From positions 1 to 21,652 of the forward strand of contig DATEMK010000063.1 of assembly GCA_035275625.1 (NCBI GenBank): a stretch of DNA of 21,652 nt. The letters are read 5' to 3'. Of this stretch, positions 13,909 to 21,652 are shown piece by piece. The position numbers and the translations under genes were made by a program. Numbering within the stretch: position 1 is the stretch's first letter; each line of letters begins with the position of its first letter. The notes beneath the pieces are model-generated. The model saw only the letters and a program-made list of their open reading frames with translations. It was not told where the DNA came from and did no database searches. The stretch comes from DATEMK01 sp035275625 (lineage in GTDB: Bacteria > Bacteroidota > Bacteroidia > AKYH767-A > OLB10).

Positions 13909-13919
13909 TCCCACACAAA

Positions 13920-15362
13920 TCAATCCCCGTACCGGGCAATTTTATAAATTTCTTTGGGCTGTATAAGTTTCAGAAAAATCGCCAGGCTAAAGCAACCTGC
14001 AGCGGCAATAATAAAATTGAACATCCAGCTGAAATTTAATTCCGATGATTTAATAGAAATAAATACGGCAAGGAAAAGAAAAAGGGCCAGCGCTGAAAGA
14101 AATTTATAATCAGGTTTAAACCTGAAAATTTTATATGTAAGAATAACCTGCGTGAATGCCATAATAAACTGGGTAATCAAACTTGAAACAGCAGCCCCGA
14201 ATGCATTGAAACGCGGGATTAATAAAAGATTAAGAGACACATTAAGTACCATTCCTCCCAAAGCCATCATGTTAAGGTATTTTAAATTTCCATTTGCCGT
14301 CAGAAGCGTACCATAAATATAGGTGGTGGAAATGGCAGAAAAACAAATCATCAGCAAGCCGAAAATAATGGAAGAATCTTTTACATGCTCATGATAAAGA
14401 AGGTTCATTATATTTTCCCTGAATACAAAGCATACGATTCCGACAATGAAAGCCGGAATTACCAGCAGGCAATAAGCCAGCCGCAGCAAATCATGTATGT
14501 ACTCTTTTGATTTAATCATTCTTGAAAAAATAGGAAGCAACAACCCGGCAAAAAGGTAAGCAATCATGTTGGATGCATCCAATAAACGGTATGCCTGTGC
14601 ATATATTCCAGCCTGCTTATCTCCGTCAGGAAGTAACCGTTCAAGCATTACTGAATCAATTCGGTTATAGAACGTCATCAGCAGAATCAACACTGCAAAC
14701 GGATAACTCTGTTTTAAAATCATAAGAAAAAAAAGCGGGTTCCATTTCAGTTTTTTCAATTGCGCTTTCCTGATGAGTAAAAATATTGTGATAAAGGCTG
14801 TGATTAAATAAGCAGAAGTCTGCGCCCAGACAAACCATTCAATTCTGAAAGGAACTGAAGCAGCTTTGCCCCACAGGAGTATTCCGCAGATAATAATCAT
14901 GATAAACCGGTCCAGGACAGAAATCAAACTATCCGTTTTAAAAAGATGAAGCCCGGCAAGGTTAGAGCGCAAATAAAGAATAAATGAAATGAGAAACTGG
15001 TTAAATAAGAGAAGGCAAAGCATTATCAATTGCTCTCTTTCGTAACCGATAATAAAACCATTGAAAAAACTGAAAAGGAAATATAAGACGCCAAGCAATA
15101 CGCGCAATACAATAATACCTGAAAGGTGCTTGTTGAGCAAATGATTGTTCTGTGCAATATTTTTATTGTTGAAATTCGTGATCCCGATGTCAAGCAGGAT
15201 ATTCAGCAAAAAAGAAAAATTAAAAAGCGCATAGTACTGGCCGTAAATTTCAGCGCCAACGGCATTTTGCACAGAACGGTCAATACCAAGAATCCAGAAA
15301 GGTTTAATAAGGAGATTCAGGAAAAGCAGAAAAGCAAGATTGGTGACAAATTTTTTTTGCAT
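13920..15362 (-). CDS. Wzx-like polysaccharide flippase (MOP superfamily)
   Basis: A 480-residue polytopic protein with about 12-14 hydrophobic helices, of the oligosaccharidyl-lipid flippase type that moves undecaprenyl-linked repeat units across the inner membrane. Features typical of the family: an N-terminal helix pair, EIYGQYYALFNFSFLLNILLD (around 38-58, split here as EIYGQYYALF and NFSFLLNILLD), the mid-protein YNRIDSVMLERLLPDGDKQAGIYAQAYRL region, and LNVSLNLLLIPRFNAFGAAVS near the last third. ATG at 15362 is followed at once by basic residues and TM1. Leader contains an ATCCC...GGGAGAA palindrome and an ATTCGT module. No glycosyltransferase is adjacent, so the matching glycan genes must be elsewhere. 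Confidence 0.87.
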   Translation of the reverse strand: MQKKFVTNLAFLLFLNLLIKPFWILGIDRSVQNAVGAEIYGQYYALFNFSFLLNILLDIGITNFNNKNIAQNNHLLNKHLSGIIVLRVLLGVLYFLFSFFNGFIIGYEREQLIMLCLLLFNQFLISFILYLRSNLAGLHLFKTDSLISVLDRFIMIIICGILLWGKAASVPFRIEWFVWAQTSAYLITAFITIFLLIRKAQLKKLKWNPLFFLMILKQSYPFAVLILLMTFYNRIDSVMLERLLPDGDKQAGIYAQAYRLLDASNMIAYLFAGLLLPIFSRMIKSKEYIHDLLRLAYCLLVIPAFIVGIVCFVFRENIMNLLYHEHVKDSSIIFGLLMICFSAISTTYIYGTLLTANGNLKYLNMMALGGMVLNVSLNLLLIPRFNAFGAAVSSLITQFIMAFTQVILTYKIFRFKPDYKFLSALALFLFLAVFISIKSSELNFSWMFNFIIAAAGCFSLAIFLKLIQPKEIYKIARYGD

Positions 15363-15375
15363 GGAAACATCAGCG

Positions 15376-15397
15376 ATCCCGATAGTAACCGGGAGAA
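15376..15397. repeat. ATCCC...GGGAGAA palindrome, copy 2
   Basis: ATCCCGATAGTAACC then GGGAGAA; lies 13 bp before the flippase ATG. An overlapping larger stem CCCGAT (15378-15383) / ATCGGG (15397-15402) is also possible. Same ends as copies at 13793 and 21479. Confidence 0.75.
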
Positions 15398-15402
15398 TCG
15401 GG

Positions 15403-15418
15403 TACGAATTTACGAATA
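15403..15418 (-). repeat. partial ATTCGT module, flippase leader
   Basis: Minus-strand TATTCGTAAATTCGTA is identical to the first 16 bases of the module at 1-36 and 1811-1846; the rest of the module is replaced by the ATCCC...GGGAGAA palindrome, after which GCTGATG resembles the module's GTTGATG end. Confidence 0.65.
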
Positions 15419-15495
15419 AACAAATGCCACACGTAAATGCAAAGCCAGTTCAGAAATTGTTAATAAAATTTCTTAAATCTCCTTGATGATTTCAA

Positions 15496-15516
15496 TTTGA
15501 ACTTTGAACTTTGAAC
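15496..15516 (+). repeat. three perfect TTTGAAC heptads before rnhB
   Basis: TTTGAAC occurs three times head to tail (15496-15502, 15503-15509, 15510-15516), 15 bp before the ATG of rnhB at 15532. The cleanest heptad array in the window. Confidence 0.9.
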
Positions 15517-15531
15517 CGATTTAATTTCCTG

Positions 15532-16137
15532 ATGTCACTCAAAAATTTTTTCGAAAAAAATAAAATTGAAGCCGGTTGTGACGAAGCCGGGCGGGGCTGC
15601 CTGGCCGGCCCTGTTTTTGCTTCGGCAGTCATTCTTCCTGAAAAATTTCATCACAAGCTTTTGAACGATTCAAAACAAATGACAGAGGGAAACAGGAACC
15701 TGTTACGGGAGATCATTGAAAAAAAAGCAGTGGCATGGGCAGTGGGAATTTGTGATCATACAGAAATTGACAGCATCAATATTTTAAACGCATCATTTCT
15801 TGCCATGCACCGTGCATTAGAGCAGTTGCCTGTCGAACCGCAAGCTATTTTGGTTGACGGAAACCGTTTTAAACCTTATAAAAATATTTTGCATCACTGC
15901 ATTATTGAAGGAGATGCAAAATACAAATCCATTGCCGCAGCTTCGGTGCTTGCAAAGACACACCGTGATGAATTTATGATGCAGCTTCACCAGCGTTTTC
16001 CTCAATACGGGTGGAATACAAACAAAGCATACGCAACAAAATTTCACCGGGAAGCATTGATGAAATTCGGTGAAACTCCTTATCACCGTAAAAGCTTTCG
16101 TTTATATTACCAGTTGGAATTTGAGTTTGCAGAATAA
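15532..16137 (+). CDS. rnhB: ribonuclease HII
   Basis: A 201-residue enzyme that cleaves the RNA strand of RNA-DNA hybrids and single ribonucleotides in DNA. The four catalytic carboxylates are visible: D17 and E18 in GCDEAGRGCLAGPV (15-28), D109 in ILVDGNRF and D128 in IEGDAKYKSIAAASVLAK. C-terminal YATKFHREALMKFGETPYHRKSF is typical. I place the start at ATG 15532 rather than at an in-frame TTG at 15511, because that TTG lies inside the TTTGAAC heptad array and the extra seven residues are repeat-encoded. Length then fits the family (~200). Divergent from the flippase gene. Confidence 0.95.
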   Translation: MSLKNFFEKNKIEAGCDEAGRGCLAGPVFASAVILPEKFHHKLLNDSKQMTEGNRNLLREIIEKKAVAWAVGICDHTEIDSINILNASFLAMHRALEQLPVEPQAILVDGNRFKPYKNILHHCIIEGDAKYKSIAAASVLAKTHRDEFMMQLHQRFPQYGWNTNKAYATKFHREALMKFGETPYHRKSFRLYYQLEFEFAE

Positions 16138-16217
16138 AGTAACTGTATTACTTACGCTTCAAAAAATTTTCCAAGTAATTAACACGTCCATGTAAATAAA
16201 AACAAATTATCCCTGCA

Positions 16218-16245
16218 TTGCCTCCCCTTGTGCATTGTAGCTTTG
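16218..16245 (+). promoter_or_regulatory. promoter of the DUF3352-like gene (TTG-N17-TAGCTTTG)
   Basis: TAGCTTTG (16238-16245) is an exact TAnnTTTG, with TTG (16218-16220) 17 bp upstream. Predicted start near 16252, leader about 20 nt before the ATG at 16273. The adjoining AGCTT-TGAA-AAGCT followed by T7 could alternatively act as a weak rnhB terminator. Confidence 0.55.
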
Positions 16246-16272
16246 AAAAGCTTTTTTTATTCACATTAAATC

Positions 16273-19017
16273 ATGAAGCGTGTAGTATCTTCTTCTTTAT
16301 TCCTTTTATTTATTCTGATTGCCATTGCTGCCGGATTATATTATTTCCAGAGGTATTATGGCATAACGAACGGCAAAGCCGTAAATGCAATCCCGGCAGA
16401 TGCGGCATTTTTTTTTGAAACCGATGTTTCATCAGGAATTATAAAAGGAATTTCAAAAACTGCTTATTGGAAAGGTTTGCAGAGCAATAAATTTTTTCAG
16501 AAGATAAATAGTTCTTTATTATCCTTTGATTCCATCGCCAATGAAGAGGATGATCTGAAAAATTTACTTGGAAAAGAAAAGCTGATCATTTCAGCACACG
16601 TCATTAAGGCAAACGAGTTTGATTTCCTTTTTTTAATCAACCTGCCTGTTCCTGACCAGGAAGATTTTGCTGATGAAGCCATAAAAAAAATTTCCGGGAC
16701 CGATGCAGACCCGCTCTCCAGGTCTTATGAGGATGTAAATATTAAAGAAGTGGCCCTGAAGGACGGAAATGTATTTACTTATGCCGTTTCCAAAAACATT
16801 TTTATCGGAAGCATGACCGCTTTTCTTGTTGAAGATGCAATCAGGCAGCAAAGAGTTGCCGGAAAATCTTTCACAAAAGATAAAATCTTCAGCGGTATCT
16901 ATCAAAAAGCAGAAGAAAAAAAAACAAATAAAATACTTATCAATTACAGAAATTTTCCCGGCTGGCTTTCGGTATTTAAAGATTTGAATAAACAGGAAAC
17001 CTTTAATGAAGTAGACAATTTTGCTAACTGGTCTGTTTTAAACCCTGAGATCGGTGAAAACGGAATTTATGCGGAAGGCAATTCTTTTGCAAATGATTCT
17101 GCCTCTTACCTTTTTCATTTTTCAGCACAGCAGCCCGTTAATATGAACCTGTTCAAAATTCTTCCGGGCAAAACATCGGCAGTTGTGGCAGTTGGAATCA
17201 GTGATAAAGAGATGTATTTCGAATCGTTTAAAAAATACCTGGATGCATCAAATGACGCAGCAGCAAATAAAGCATTGCTGAATAAAAATAAATTGAATTA
17301 CAAATTTTCCGCTGAAGAGAAGTTTTATGGAATCACCGGTAATGAATTTGCGCTGGCGATCACCGAGCCTTCCAGTGTGAATTATGAGAACAATGCATAT
17401 TTTATTTTGAAAACCAATAATGCAGCTAAGGCAAAAAAAACTTTACAGGCATTAAGCATTCTTGTTGACAAAAAACAAAATGAGAAAACCATGCAGGAGA
17501 AATATAATAATTTTTCCATTGGTTTGATTCGCCTGCAGGGTTTGATCCCGGCTCTGTATGGTGATGTTTTCAAAAAAGTGAATAAAATGTATTATACGTT
17601 TATCGGGGATTATGCTGTATTTGCAAACCAGGCTTCTTCCATTCGCACATTGATTGATTATTTTAGGTCAGAAAATTTATTAATTAACAGTCAATCTTTC
17701 AAATCTGTTTCCATTAAACTTTCCTTAAATGCAAACTATTTTTTGTTCTGTAAAAATCCCGGGAATAGTTACATAATAAAATCTGCTTTATCCGGTTTGT
17801 GGAACCACCGGATTGATTCCGCAAAAAATTATTTAAATAAGTGGGATGCTTTTGCTTTCAGTATTGCGGAAAAAAATAAAAACTTAAAGACATCTTGTAT
17901 TCTTCAATACAATTCCAAAATGATTTCGTCTGAAGTTTCACTTGCGTGGACCATGCAGGCAGATACTTCCATTTCTATGAAGCCGCAGGTGGTAAATAAT
18001 ATCGCAGGGAAAAATCATTTGATAATGGTGCAGGACGATGCCAACAATTTATACCTGGTCAATAATTCAGGAACCATTGCCTGGAAAAAACAATTGCCCG
18101 AAAAAATCACAGGAGATATTTTTACCATTGATCTTTATAAAAATAATACTTCGGAATTTATTTTTAATACTTCAAATTATTTATTCATAACGGATATGAA
18201 TGGAAATTATATTTCCAATTACCCCATTCGCCTGCCTACGGAGGCAACTAACGGGCTTTCTGTTTTTGATCCTGACAGTTCCCTTGATTACCGGGTTTAT
18301 ATCGCCTGCAGCAATGGAAAAATTTATGGATATGAAGGCAGCGGCAAACCTTTAGCCGGCTGGAATTTTAGTTCAAACACCGGAATAATTCAGCAACCGG
18401 TCGAGTCCTTTAACATCAACGGGAAAAATTGCCTGGTAACTTCTGATGATGATGGAACTGTTTTTATTCTTGACCGTACAGGGAAAATTTCGGTTAAAGT
18501 AAATGAAAAAATAATCAGGAAACCGAATGTTAAATTTTATCGTGATGAAAATCCGGAGAACAATTTCAGTTTTGCCACGCTTGATACAAACGGGACAATT
18601 TGTAACATTTTAATGGATGGCACTGTGAAAAGACAAACGATAGAAGCCATTTCAACCAGCGATAATTTTATTTTAAGCCATGTAGATGGCGACAGTCTTT
18701 TGGATTATGTATTCATAGAAAAAGACCAGGTTACAGCTTATACACAGCTGCTCACTTTGATTTTTAATCTTTCTCTTAACGGAGCAAACGCAGACGGAAT
18801 TGAAACATATCAGCTGGCTTCCAACAAACCAGCCATCGGAATAAATTCAGTTTCTTCAAATAAGTTATTCCTGATCAATAATACCGGTGCACTTTTCAAA
18901 GGATTCCCTGTCAGGGGAAGCACACCTTTTGTGATTGATGAATTGAACAATGACGGAAAATATTACCTCGTTGCCGGAAGCGAAGACGGTAATCTGTACG
19001 TTTATTTGCTGGAATAA
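16273..19017 (+). CDS. membrane-anchored DUF3352-like protein with C-terminal propeller-like domain
   Basis: A 914-residue protein with an N-terminal membrane anchor (residues 5-26, VVSSSLFLLFILIAIAAGLY) and the remainder predicted outside the cytoplasm. Residues ~35-570 start with IPADAAFFFETD, the opening typical of DUF3352 proteins, and contain two similar halves of strand/helix texture (for example the KKISGTDADPL region and the AKKTLQALSIL region). From about 575 on, repeated strands such as NNLYLVNNSGTIAWKKQLP, GKIYGYEGSGKPLAGW, GTVFILDRTGKISVKV and GNLYVYLLE look like PQQ/WD-type propeller blades. No lipobox, no sorting domain. Function unknown; an envelope structural or quality-control role is only a guess. 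Has its own promoter; convergent with the aconitase gene, 7 bp between stops. DUF3352 assignment is from memory and moderate. Confidence 0.72.
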   Translation: MKRVVSSSLFLLFILIAIAAGLYYFQRYYGITNGKAVNAIPADAAFFFETDVSSGIIKGISKTAYWKGLQSNKFFQKINSSLLSFDSIANEEDDLKNLLGKEKLIISAHVIKANEFDFLFLINLPVPDQEDFADEAIKKISGTDADPLSRSYEDVNIKEVALKDGNVFTYAVSKNIFIGSMTAFLVEDAIRQQRVAGKSFTKDKIFSGIYQKAEEKKTNKILINYRNFPGWLSVFKDLNKQETFNEVDNFANWSVLNPEIGENGIYAEGNSFANDSASYLFHFSAQQPVNMNLFKILPGKTSAVVAVGISDKEMYFESFKKYLDASNDAAANKALLNKNKLNYKFSAEEKFYGITGNEFALAITEPSSVNYENNAYFILKTNNAAKAKKTLQALSILVDKKQNEKTMQEKYNNFSIGLIRLQGLIPALYGDVFKKVNKMYYTFIGDYAVFANQASSIRTLIDYFRSENLLINSQSFKSVSIKLSLNANYFLFCKNPGNSYIIKSALSGLWNHRIDSAKNYLNKWDAFAFSIAEKNKNLKTSCILQYNSKMISSEVSLAWTMQADTSISMKPQVVNNIAGKNHLIMVQDDANNLYLVNNSGTIAWKKQLPEKITGDIFTIDLYKNNTSEFIFNTSNYLFITDMNGNYISNYPIRLPTEATNGLSVFDPDSSLDYRVYIACSNGKIYGYEGSGKPLAGWNFSSNTGIIQQPVESFNINGKNCLVTSDDDGTVFILDRTGKISVKVNEKIIRKPNVKFYRDENPENNFSFATLDTNGTICNILMDGTVKRQTIEAISTSDNFILSHVDGDSLLDYVFIEKDQVTAYTQLLTLIFNLSLNGANADGIETYQLASNKPAIGINSVSSNKLFLINNTGALFKGFPVRGSTPFVIDELNNDGKYYLVAGSEDGNLYVYLLE

Positions 19018-19024
19018 ATATTTG

Positions 19025-21307
19025 CTACGCCAATTCTCTCCTGATAATATTCAAAGCGCCACCTGCTTTAAACCACTCAATCTGGTTTTCATTATATGTA
19101 TGATTAACTTTTATTTCATCCTTCGAATTGTCTTTATGATTTAAAATAATTGTTAACGGCATACCGGGGGCGAATGATGTTAAACCCAAAATATCAAATA
19201 TATCATCTTCCTGAATTTTGTTGTAATCATTTTTATCCGCAAAAGTCAGCGCAAGCATTCCTTGTTTTTTAAGATTGGTTTCATGAATGCGTGCAAATGA
19301 TTTTACAAGAATGGCGCGTACGCCAAGAAAACGCGGCTCCATCGCTGCATGTTCACGGGATGAACCTTCGCCATAATTTTCATCACCCACTACAATTGAC
19401 CCGATTCCTTTTGCTTTATAAGCACGCTGCACTTTCGGTACAGCATCATATTCACCCGTCAGCCGATTTTTTACTGAATCGGATTTATCATTGAAAAAAT
19501 TAATTGCCCCGATAAGCATATTGTTAGAAATGTTGTCTAAATGCCCTCTGTACTTTAACCAGGGTCCCGCCATGCTGATGTGGTCGGTTGTACATTTTCC
19601 TTTCACCTTGATGAGTAATTTCAATCCTTTTAAATCAACCCCTTCCCATGCTGAAAACGGATCAAGCAATTGTAAACGATCAGAAGTCGGAGAAACAATT
19701 ACGCTTAGACTGCTTCCATCTTTTGCAGGTTCCTGGTAGCCGGCATCTTTAACAGCAAAACCGCTTGGTGGTAATTCAACGCCCAATGGTTCTTCCAGCT
19801 TTACTTTTTTTCCTTCGTCATTAACCAATGTGTCAGTAAGCGGATTAAAACATAAGTCGCCCGATAAGACCATTGCAGTTACTAACTCAGGGGATGCAAC
19901 AAAAGAATGCGTATTTGGATCGCCATCATTTCTTTTTGCAAAATTCCTGTTGTAAGAAGTGAGAATTGAATTCTTTGGTTCACCATTTTTTCTGTGCCTT
20001 GCCCATTGTCCTATACATGGGCCGCAGGCATTCGCAAGAATTACTCCTCCGATTTTTTCAAACTCCTGGAGCAGGCCATCACGTTCTGTTGTGTATCTCA
20101 CTTGTTCAGAACCGGGAGTGATTGTAAATTCTGTTTTTGCTTTCAGATTATTTTTTATTGCAAGACGCGCAATTGAAGCAGAACGTGTGATATCTTCATA
20201 AGAAGAATTGGTGCATGAACCGATCAAACCCACCTCAAAATAACGGGGCCATCCATTCTCTATAACTGCCTGGGCAAATTTTGAAATAGGCCAGGCTAAA
20301 TCAGGAGTGAACGGACCGTTAATGTGAGGCTCTAATTCAGAAAGATTTATTTCAATAACCTGGTCAAAATATTTTTCAGGGTTTTCATACACTTCTTTAT
20401 CACCACACAAATGCTCTGCAACCGAATCAGCCAAAGCAGCAACATCACTGCGTGATGTGCCTTTAAGATAATCAGCCATTTTTTTATCGTAACAAAAAAC
20501 AGAAGTGGTTGCCCCTATTTCTGCACCCATATTGCAAATAGTTCCTTTGCCTGTGCATGAAAGCGAATCTGCGCCTTCACCAAAGTATTCAAGTATGGCA
20601 TCTGTGCCGCCTTTAACGGTGAGGATACCCGCAACTTTAAGAATTACATCTTTCGAAGATGTCCATCCGTTCAATTTTCCAGTCAGCTTCACTCCTATTA
20701 ATTTCGGCATCTTCAATTCCCACGGCAATCCTGCCATCACATCACAGGCATCGGCACCTCCGACTCCGATAGCGATCATCCCCAAGCCGCCTGCATTTAC
20801 CGTGTGTGAATCTGTACCAATCATTAACCCTCCCGGAAAGGCATATTGTTCCAAAACAACCTGGTGAATAATCCCGGCACCTGGTTTCCAAAAACCGATG
20901 CCGTATTTATTTGAAACGGATGCGAGAAAATCATACACCTCCTTATTTTTATCATTGGCTGCAGCCAGATCTTTTACTGCGCCATCTTTTGCCTGTATCA
21001 AATGATCACAATGCACCGTGCTCGGCACAGCCACCTTTGCCCGTCCTGCCTGCATAAATTGCAATAATGCCATTTGTGCAGTGGCATCCTGCATAGCTAC
21101 ACGGTCAGGGTTAAAATCAACATAACTTTTTCCACGTTCAAACCGCCACACTCCTGATCCACTTATATATGTGGGCCATTCGGAAAGATGCGAGTAAAGA
21201 ATTTTTTCGGTAAGCGTTAACGCGCGACCATTTTTGTTTCGTGCTGCAGTAATTTTATCATTCAGCCCCGCATACACTTTGCGAATCATTTCTATGTCAA
21301 AAGCCAT
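19025..21307 (-). CDS. aconitate hydratase
   Basis: A 760-residue aconitase interconverting citrate and isocitrate in the TCA cycle. It is of the mitochondrial-type (about 750-780 residues) rather than the ~890-residue AcnA type. The [4Fe-4S] cysteines are C365 (IGSCTNSSYEDI) and C428/C431 (ANACGPCIGQW). Other signatures: HCDHLIQ near 99-105, GTDSHTVNAGGLGMIAIGVG (164-183) and, in the swivel domain, DENYGEGSSREHAA (642-655). I choose ATG 21307 (MAFDIEMIRKVYAGL) over the longer frame from 21358: the 17 extra residues are encoded by low-complexity AT-rich intergenic DNA lying after the TACCTTTG promoter element. Single gene; acnA/acnM naming left open. Confidence 0.95.
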   Translation of the reverse strand: MAFDIEMIRKVYAGLNDKITAARNKNGRALTLTEKILYSHLSEWPTYISGSGVWRFERGKSYVDFNPDRVAMQDATAQMALLQFMQAGRAKVAVPSTVHCDHLIQAKDGAVKDLAAANDKNKEVYDFLASVSNKYGIGFWKPGAGIIHQVVLEQYAFPGGLMIGTDSHTVNAGGLGMIAIGVGGADACDVMAGLPWELKMPKLIGVKLTGKLNGWTSSKDVILKVAGILTVKGGTDAILEYFGEGADSLSCTGKGTICNMGAEIGATTSVFCYDKKMADYLKGTSRSDVAALADSVAEHLCGDKEVYENPEKYFDQVIEINLSELEPHINGPFTPDLAWPISKFAQAVIENGWPRYFEVGLIGSCTNSSYEDITRSASIARLAIKNNLKAKTEFTITPGSEQVRYTTERDGLLQEFEKIGGVILANACGPCIGQWARHRKNGEPKNSILTSYNRNFAKRNDGDPNTHSFVASPELVTAMVLSGDLCFNPLTDTLVNDEGKKVKLEEPLGVELPPSGFAVKDAGYQEPAKDGSSLSVIVSPTSDRLQLLDPFSAWEGVDLKGLKLLIKVKGKCTTDHISMAGPWLKYRGHLDNISNNMLIGAINFFNDKSDSVKNRLTGEYDAVPKVQRAYKAKGIGSIVVGDENYGEGSSREHAAMEPRFLGVRAILVKSFARIHETNLKKQGMLALTFADKNDYNKIQEDDIFDILGLTSFAPGMPLTIILNHKDNSKDEIKVNHTYNENQIEWFKAGGALNIIRRELA

Positions 21308-21355
21308 AATTTGATGTACAATTTTAGATTTATGATATACAATTTTTACTTTGCA

Positions 21356-21363
21356 CAAAGGTA
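21356..21363 (-). promoter_or_regulatory. -7 element TACCTTTG before aconitase
   Basis: Exact TAnnTTTG on the minus strand, 48 bp from the chosen ATG; predicted start near 21349. No TTG at the -33 position. Its location downstream of the longer frame's start supports the ATG at 21307. Confidence 0.5.
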
Positions 21364-21420
21364 CAAAAAGCGATGTATTTTATTTTATAAATTTTACAAT
21401 TTAAGGGTGAAATCCTTCAA

Positions 21421-21453
21421 ACAAAAAAGCCCGCACATTGATTCGTGCAGGCT
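21421..21453 (-). terminator. intrinsic terminator of the OmpA-family gene
   Basis: Minus-strand AGCCTGCAC (21453-21445) pairs with GTGCGGGCT (21436-21428), one G-U wobble, 8-nt loop, then six T. Lies 43 bp beyond the stop codon at 21496. Confidence 0.85.
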
Positions 21454-21478
21454 TAGATTTAAAATTTATGCCGAAAGC

Positions 21479-21493
21479 ATCCCTTCGGGAGAA
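21479..21493. repeat. ATCCC...GGGAGAA palindrome, copy 3
   Basis: ATCCCTTCGGGAGAA, 2 bp past the stop of the OmpA-family gene. It has the same ends as copies at 13793 and 15376 with a shorter middle. Confidence 0.6.
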
Positions 21494-21495
21494 TT

Positions 21496-21652
21496 TTATT
21501 TCCGTGTCAACCCTCTCTCCACCCGGATCACCCGGATCTCCGTTCTGCGGTTCAGCTGGTGATCCTCTTCGGTGCATTTGGATCCATCGGCACATTTATT
21601 CATCAGCATCGTTTCCCCTGCCCATTCCATTTTCTCGACAACGTTTTTGTCC
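21496..21652 (-). CDS. OmpA-family protein, C-terminal fragment (5' end beyond window)
   Basis: Only the last 51 codons are inside the window; the start lies beyond 21652. The visible protein, DKNVVEKMEWAGETMLMNKC then ADGSKCTEEDHQLNRRTEIR and VIRVERGLTRK, matches the end of the OmpA-like peptidoglycan-binding domain as found in Bacteroidota outer-membrane proteins: the NRRTEIRV motif carries the arginine that binds diaminopimelate, and the KCADGSKCTEE insertion with two cysteines is common in this phylum. It should anchor the outer membrane to peptidoglycan. The TAA stop at 21496-21498 is followed by a strong terminator, so the gene is last in its transcript. Confidence 0.85.
   Translation of the reverse strand, partial: DKNVVEKMEWAGETMLMNKCADGSKCTEEDHQLNRRTEIRVIRVERGLTRK

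Noticed and set aside
15496..15516. Short direct repeats as a possible CRISPR array or true telomere repeat
   Set aside because: Units are 7 bp, head to tail with no spacers, and no cas genes are present; similarity to TTTAGGG telomere repeats is only in period and composition.
15511..15531. Upstream TTG start for ribonuclease HII
   Set aside because: It lies in the TTTGAAC repeat; the ATG at 15532 gives the usual family length.
16239..16258. AGCTT-TGAA-AAGCT plus T7 as the rnhB terminator
   Set aside because: Stem of only 5 bp, and it coincides with a better promoter call (TAGCTTTG); left as an alternative.
20505..20867. Plus-strand open frame of 120 codons inside aconitase
   Set aside because: Antisense shadow over strongly conserved aconitase motifs; proline/serine-rich translation typical of a reversed frame.
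21308..21358. 17-residue N-terminal extension of aconitase
   Set aside because: Encoded by AT-rich intergenic sequence downstream of the predicted -7 element region; the family begins near MAFDIEMI.
21401..21595. Minus-strand frame of 64 codons at the right edge
   Set aside because: A different minus-strand frame encodes the unmistakable OmpA C-terminus; this one runs through its terminator.

Overview
The window reads as a chromosomal segment of a Bacteroidota bacterium, probably an environmental, uncultured one. Supporting signs: a secreted protein ending in a type IX secretion (T9SS) sorting domain; a DUF3822 gene overlapping rsmD; an OmpA-type C-terminus ending in NRRTEIRV; and several upstream regions with the Bacteroidota promoter pattern (TTG, about 19 bp, TAnnTTTG) rather than an E. 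coli -35/-10. The core genes look like ordinary vertically inherited chromosome; I see no phage, plasmid, transposase, CRISPR or tRNA.

Layout. 80-922 (+): N-acetylglucosamine kinase-like sugar kinase. 923-1234: gene-free, holding a palindromic repeat element. 1235-3247 (-): probable operon DUF3822 - rsmD - coaD. 3248-3840: a previously easy-to-miss 59-residue gene (-) with its own terminator and an 81-bp in-frame tandem duplication of its 3' end, divergent from 3841-5334 (+), a 497-residue all-helical protein of unknown function. 5353-7164 (-): typA/bipA GTPase. 7334-9580 (+): LpxD-like acyltransferase, then a GAF/SpoIIE (RsbU-type) phosphatase. 9677-11260 (+): secreted choice-of-anchor-B / T9SS protein. 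11316-15362 (-): three surface-polysaccharide genes (O-antigen ligase/polymerase family, Wzz-like chain-length protein, Wzx-like flippase) without glycosyltransferases beside them. 15532-16137 (+): ribonuclease HII. 16273-19017 (+): 914-residue membrane-anchored protein with a DUF3352-like N-terminal region and a beta-propeller-like C-terminal region. 19025-21307 (-): aconitase. 21496-21652 (-): 3' end of an OmpA-family gene, cut by the window edge, with a good terminator.

Functionally the segment mixes housekeeping (CoA synthesis, 16S rRNA methylation, TypA, RNase HII, TCA cycle) with envelope functions (amino-sugar kinase, LpxD-like enzyme, polysaccharide export/ligation, OmpA, T9SS cargo).

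The most unusual content is between the genes. Nearly every gene start is preceded by members of a small set of short repeat modules: a heptad A/T-rich array (TTTAAGG, TTTAAAG, TTTGAAC), a 36-bp ATTCGT module, ATCCC...GGGAGAA palindromes, and two larger palindromic elements (1089-1226 and 1716-1776). One ATTCGT module has run into the rsmD reading frame and encodes its C-terminal tail; heptad arrays also create the in-frame stop just before the ligase gene and a false upstream TTG start for rnhB. The strongest candidates for something new are this repeat system and the small-gene/helical-protein divergent pair at 3419-5334.
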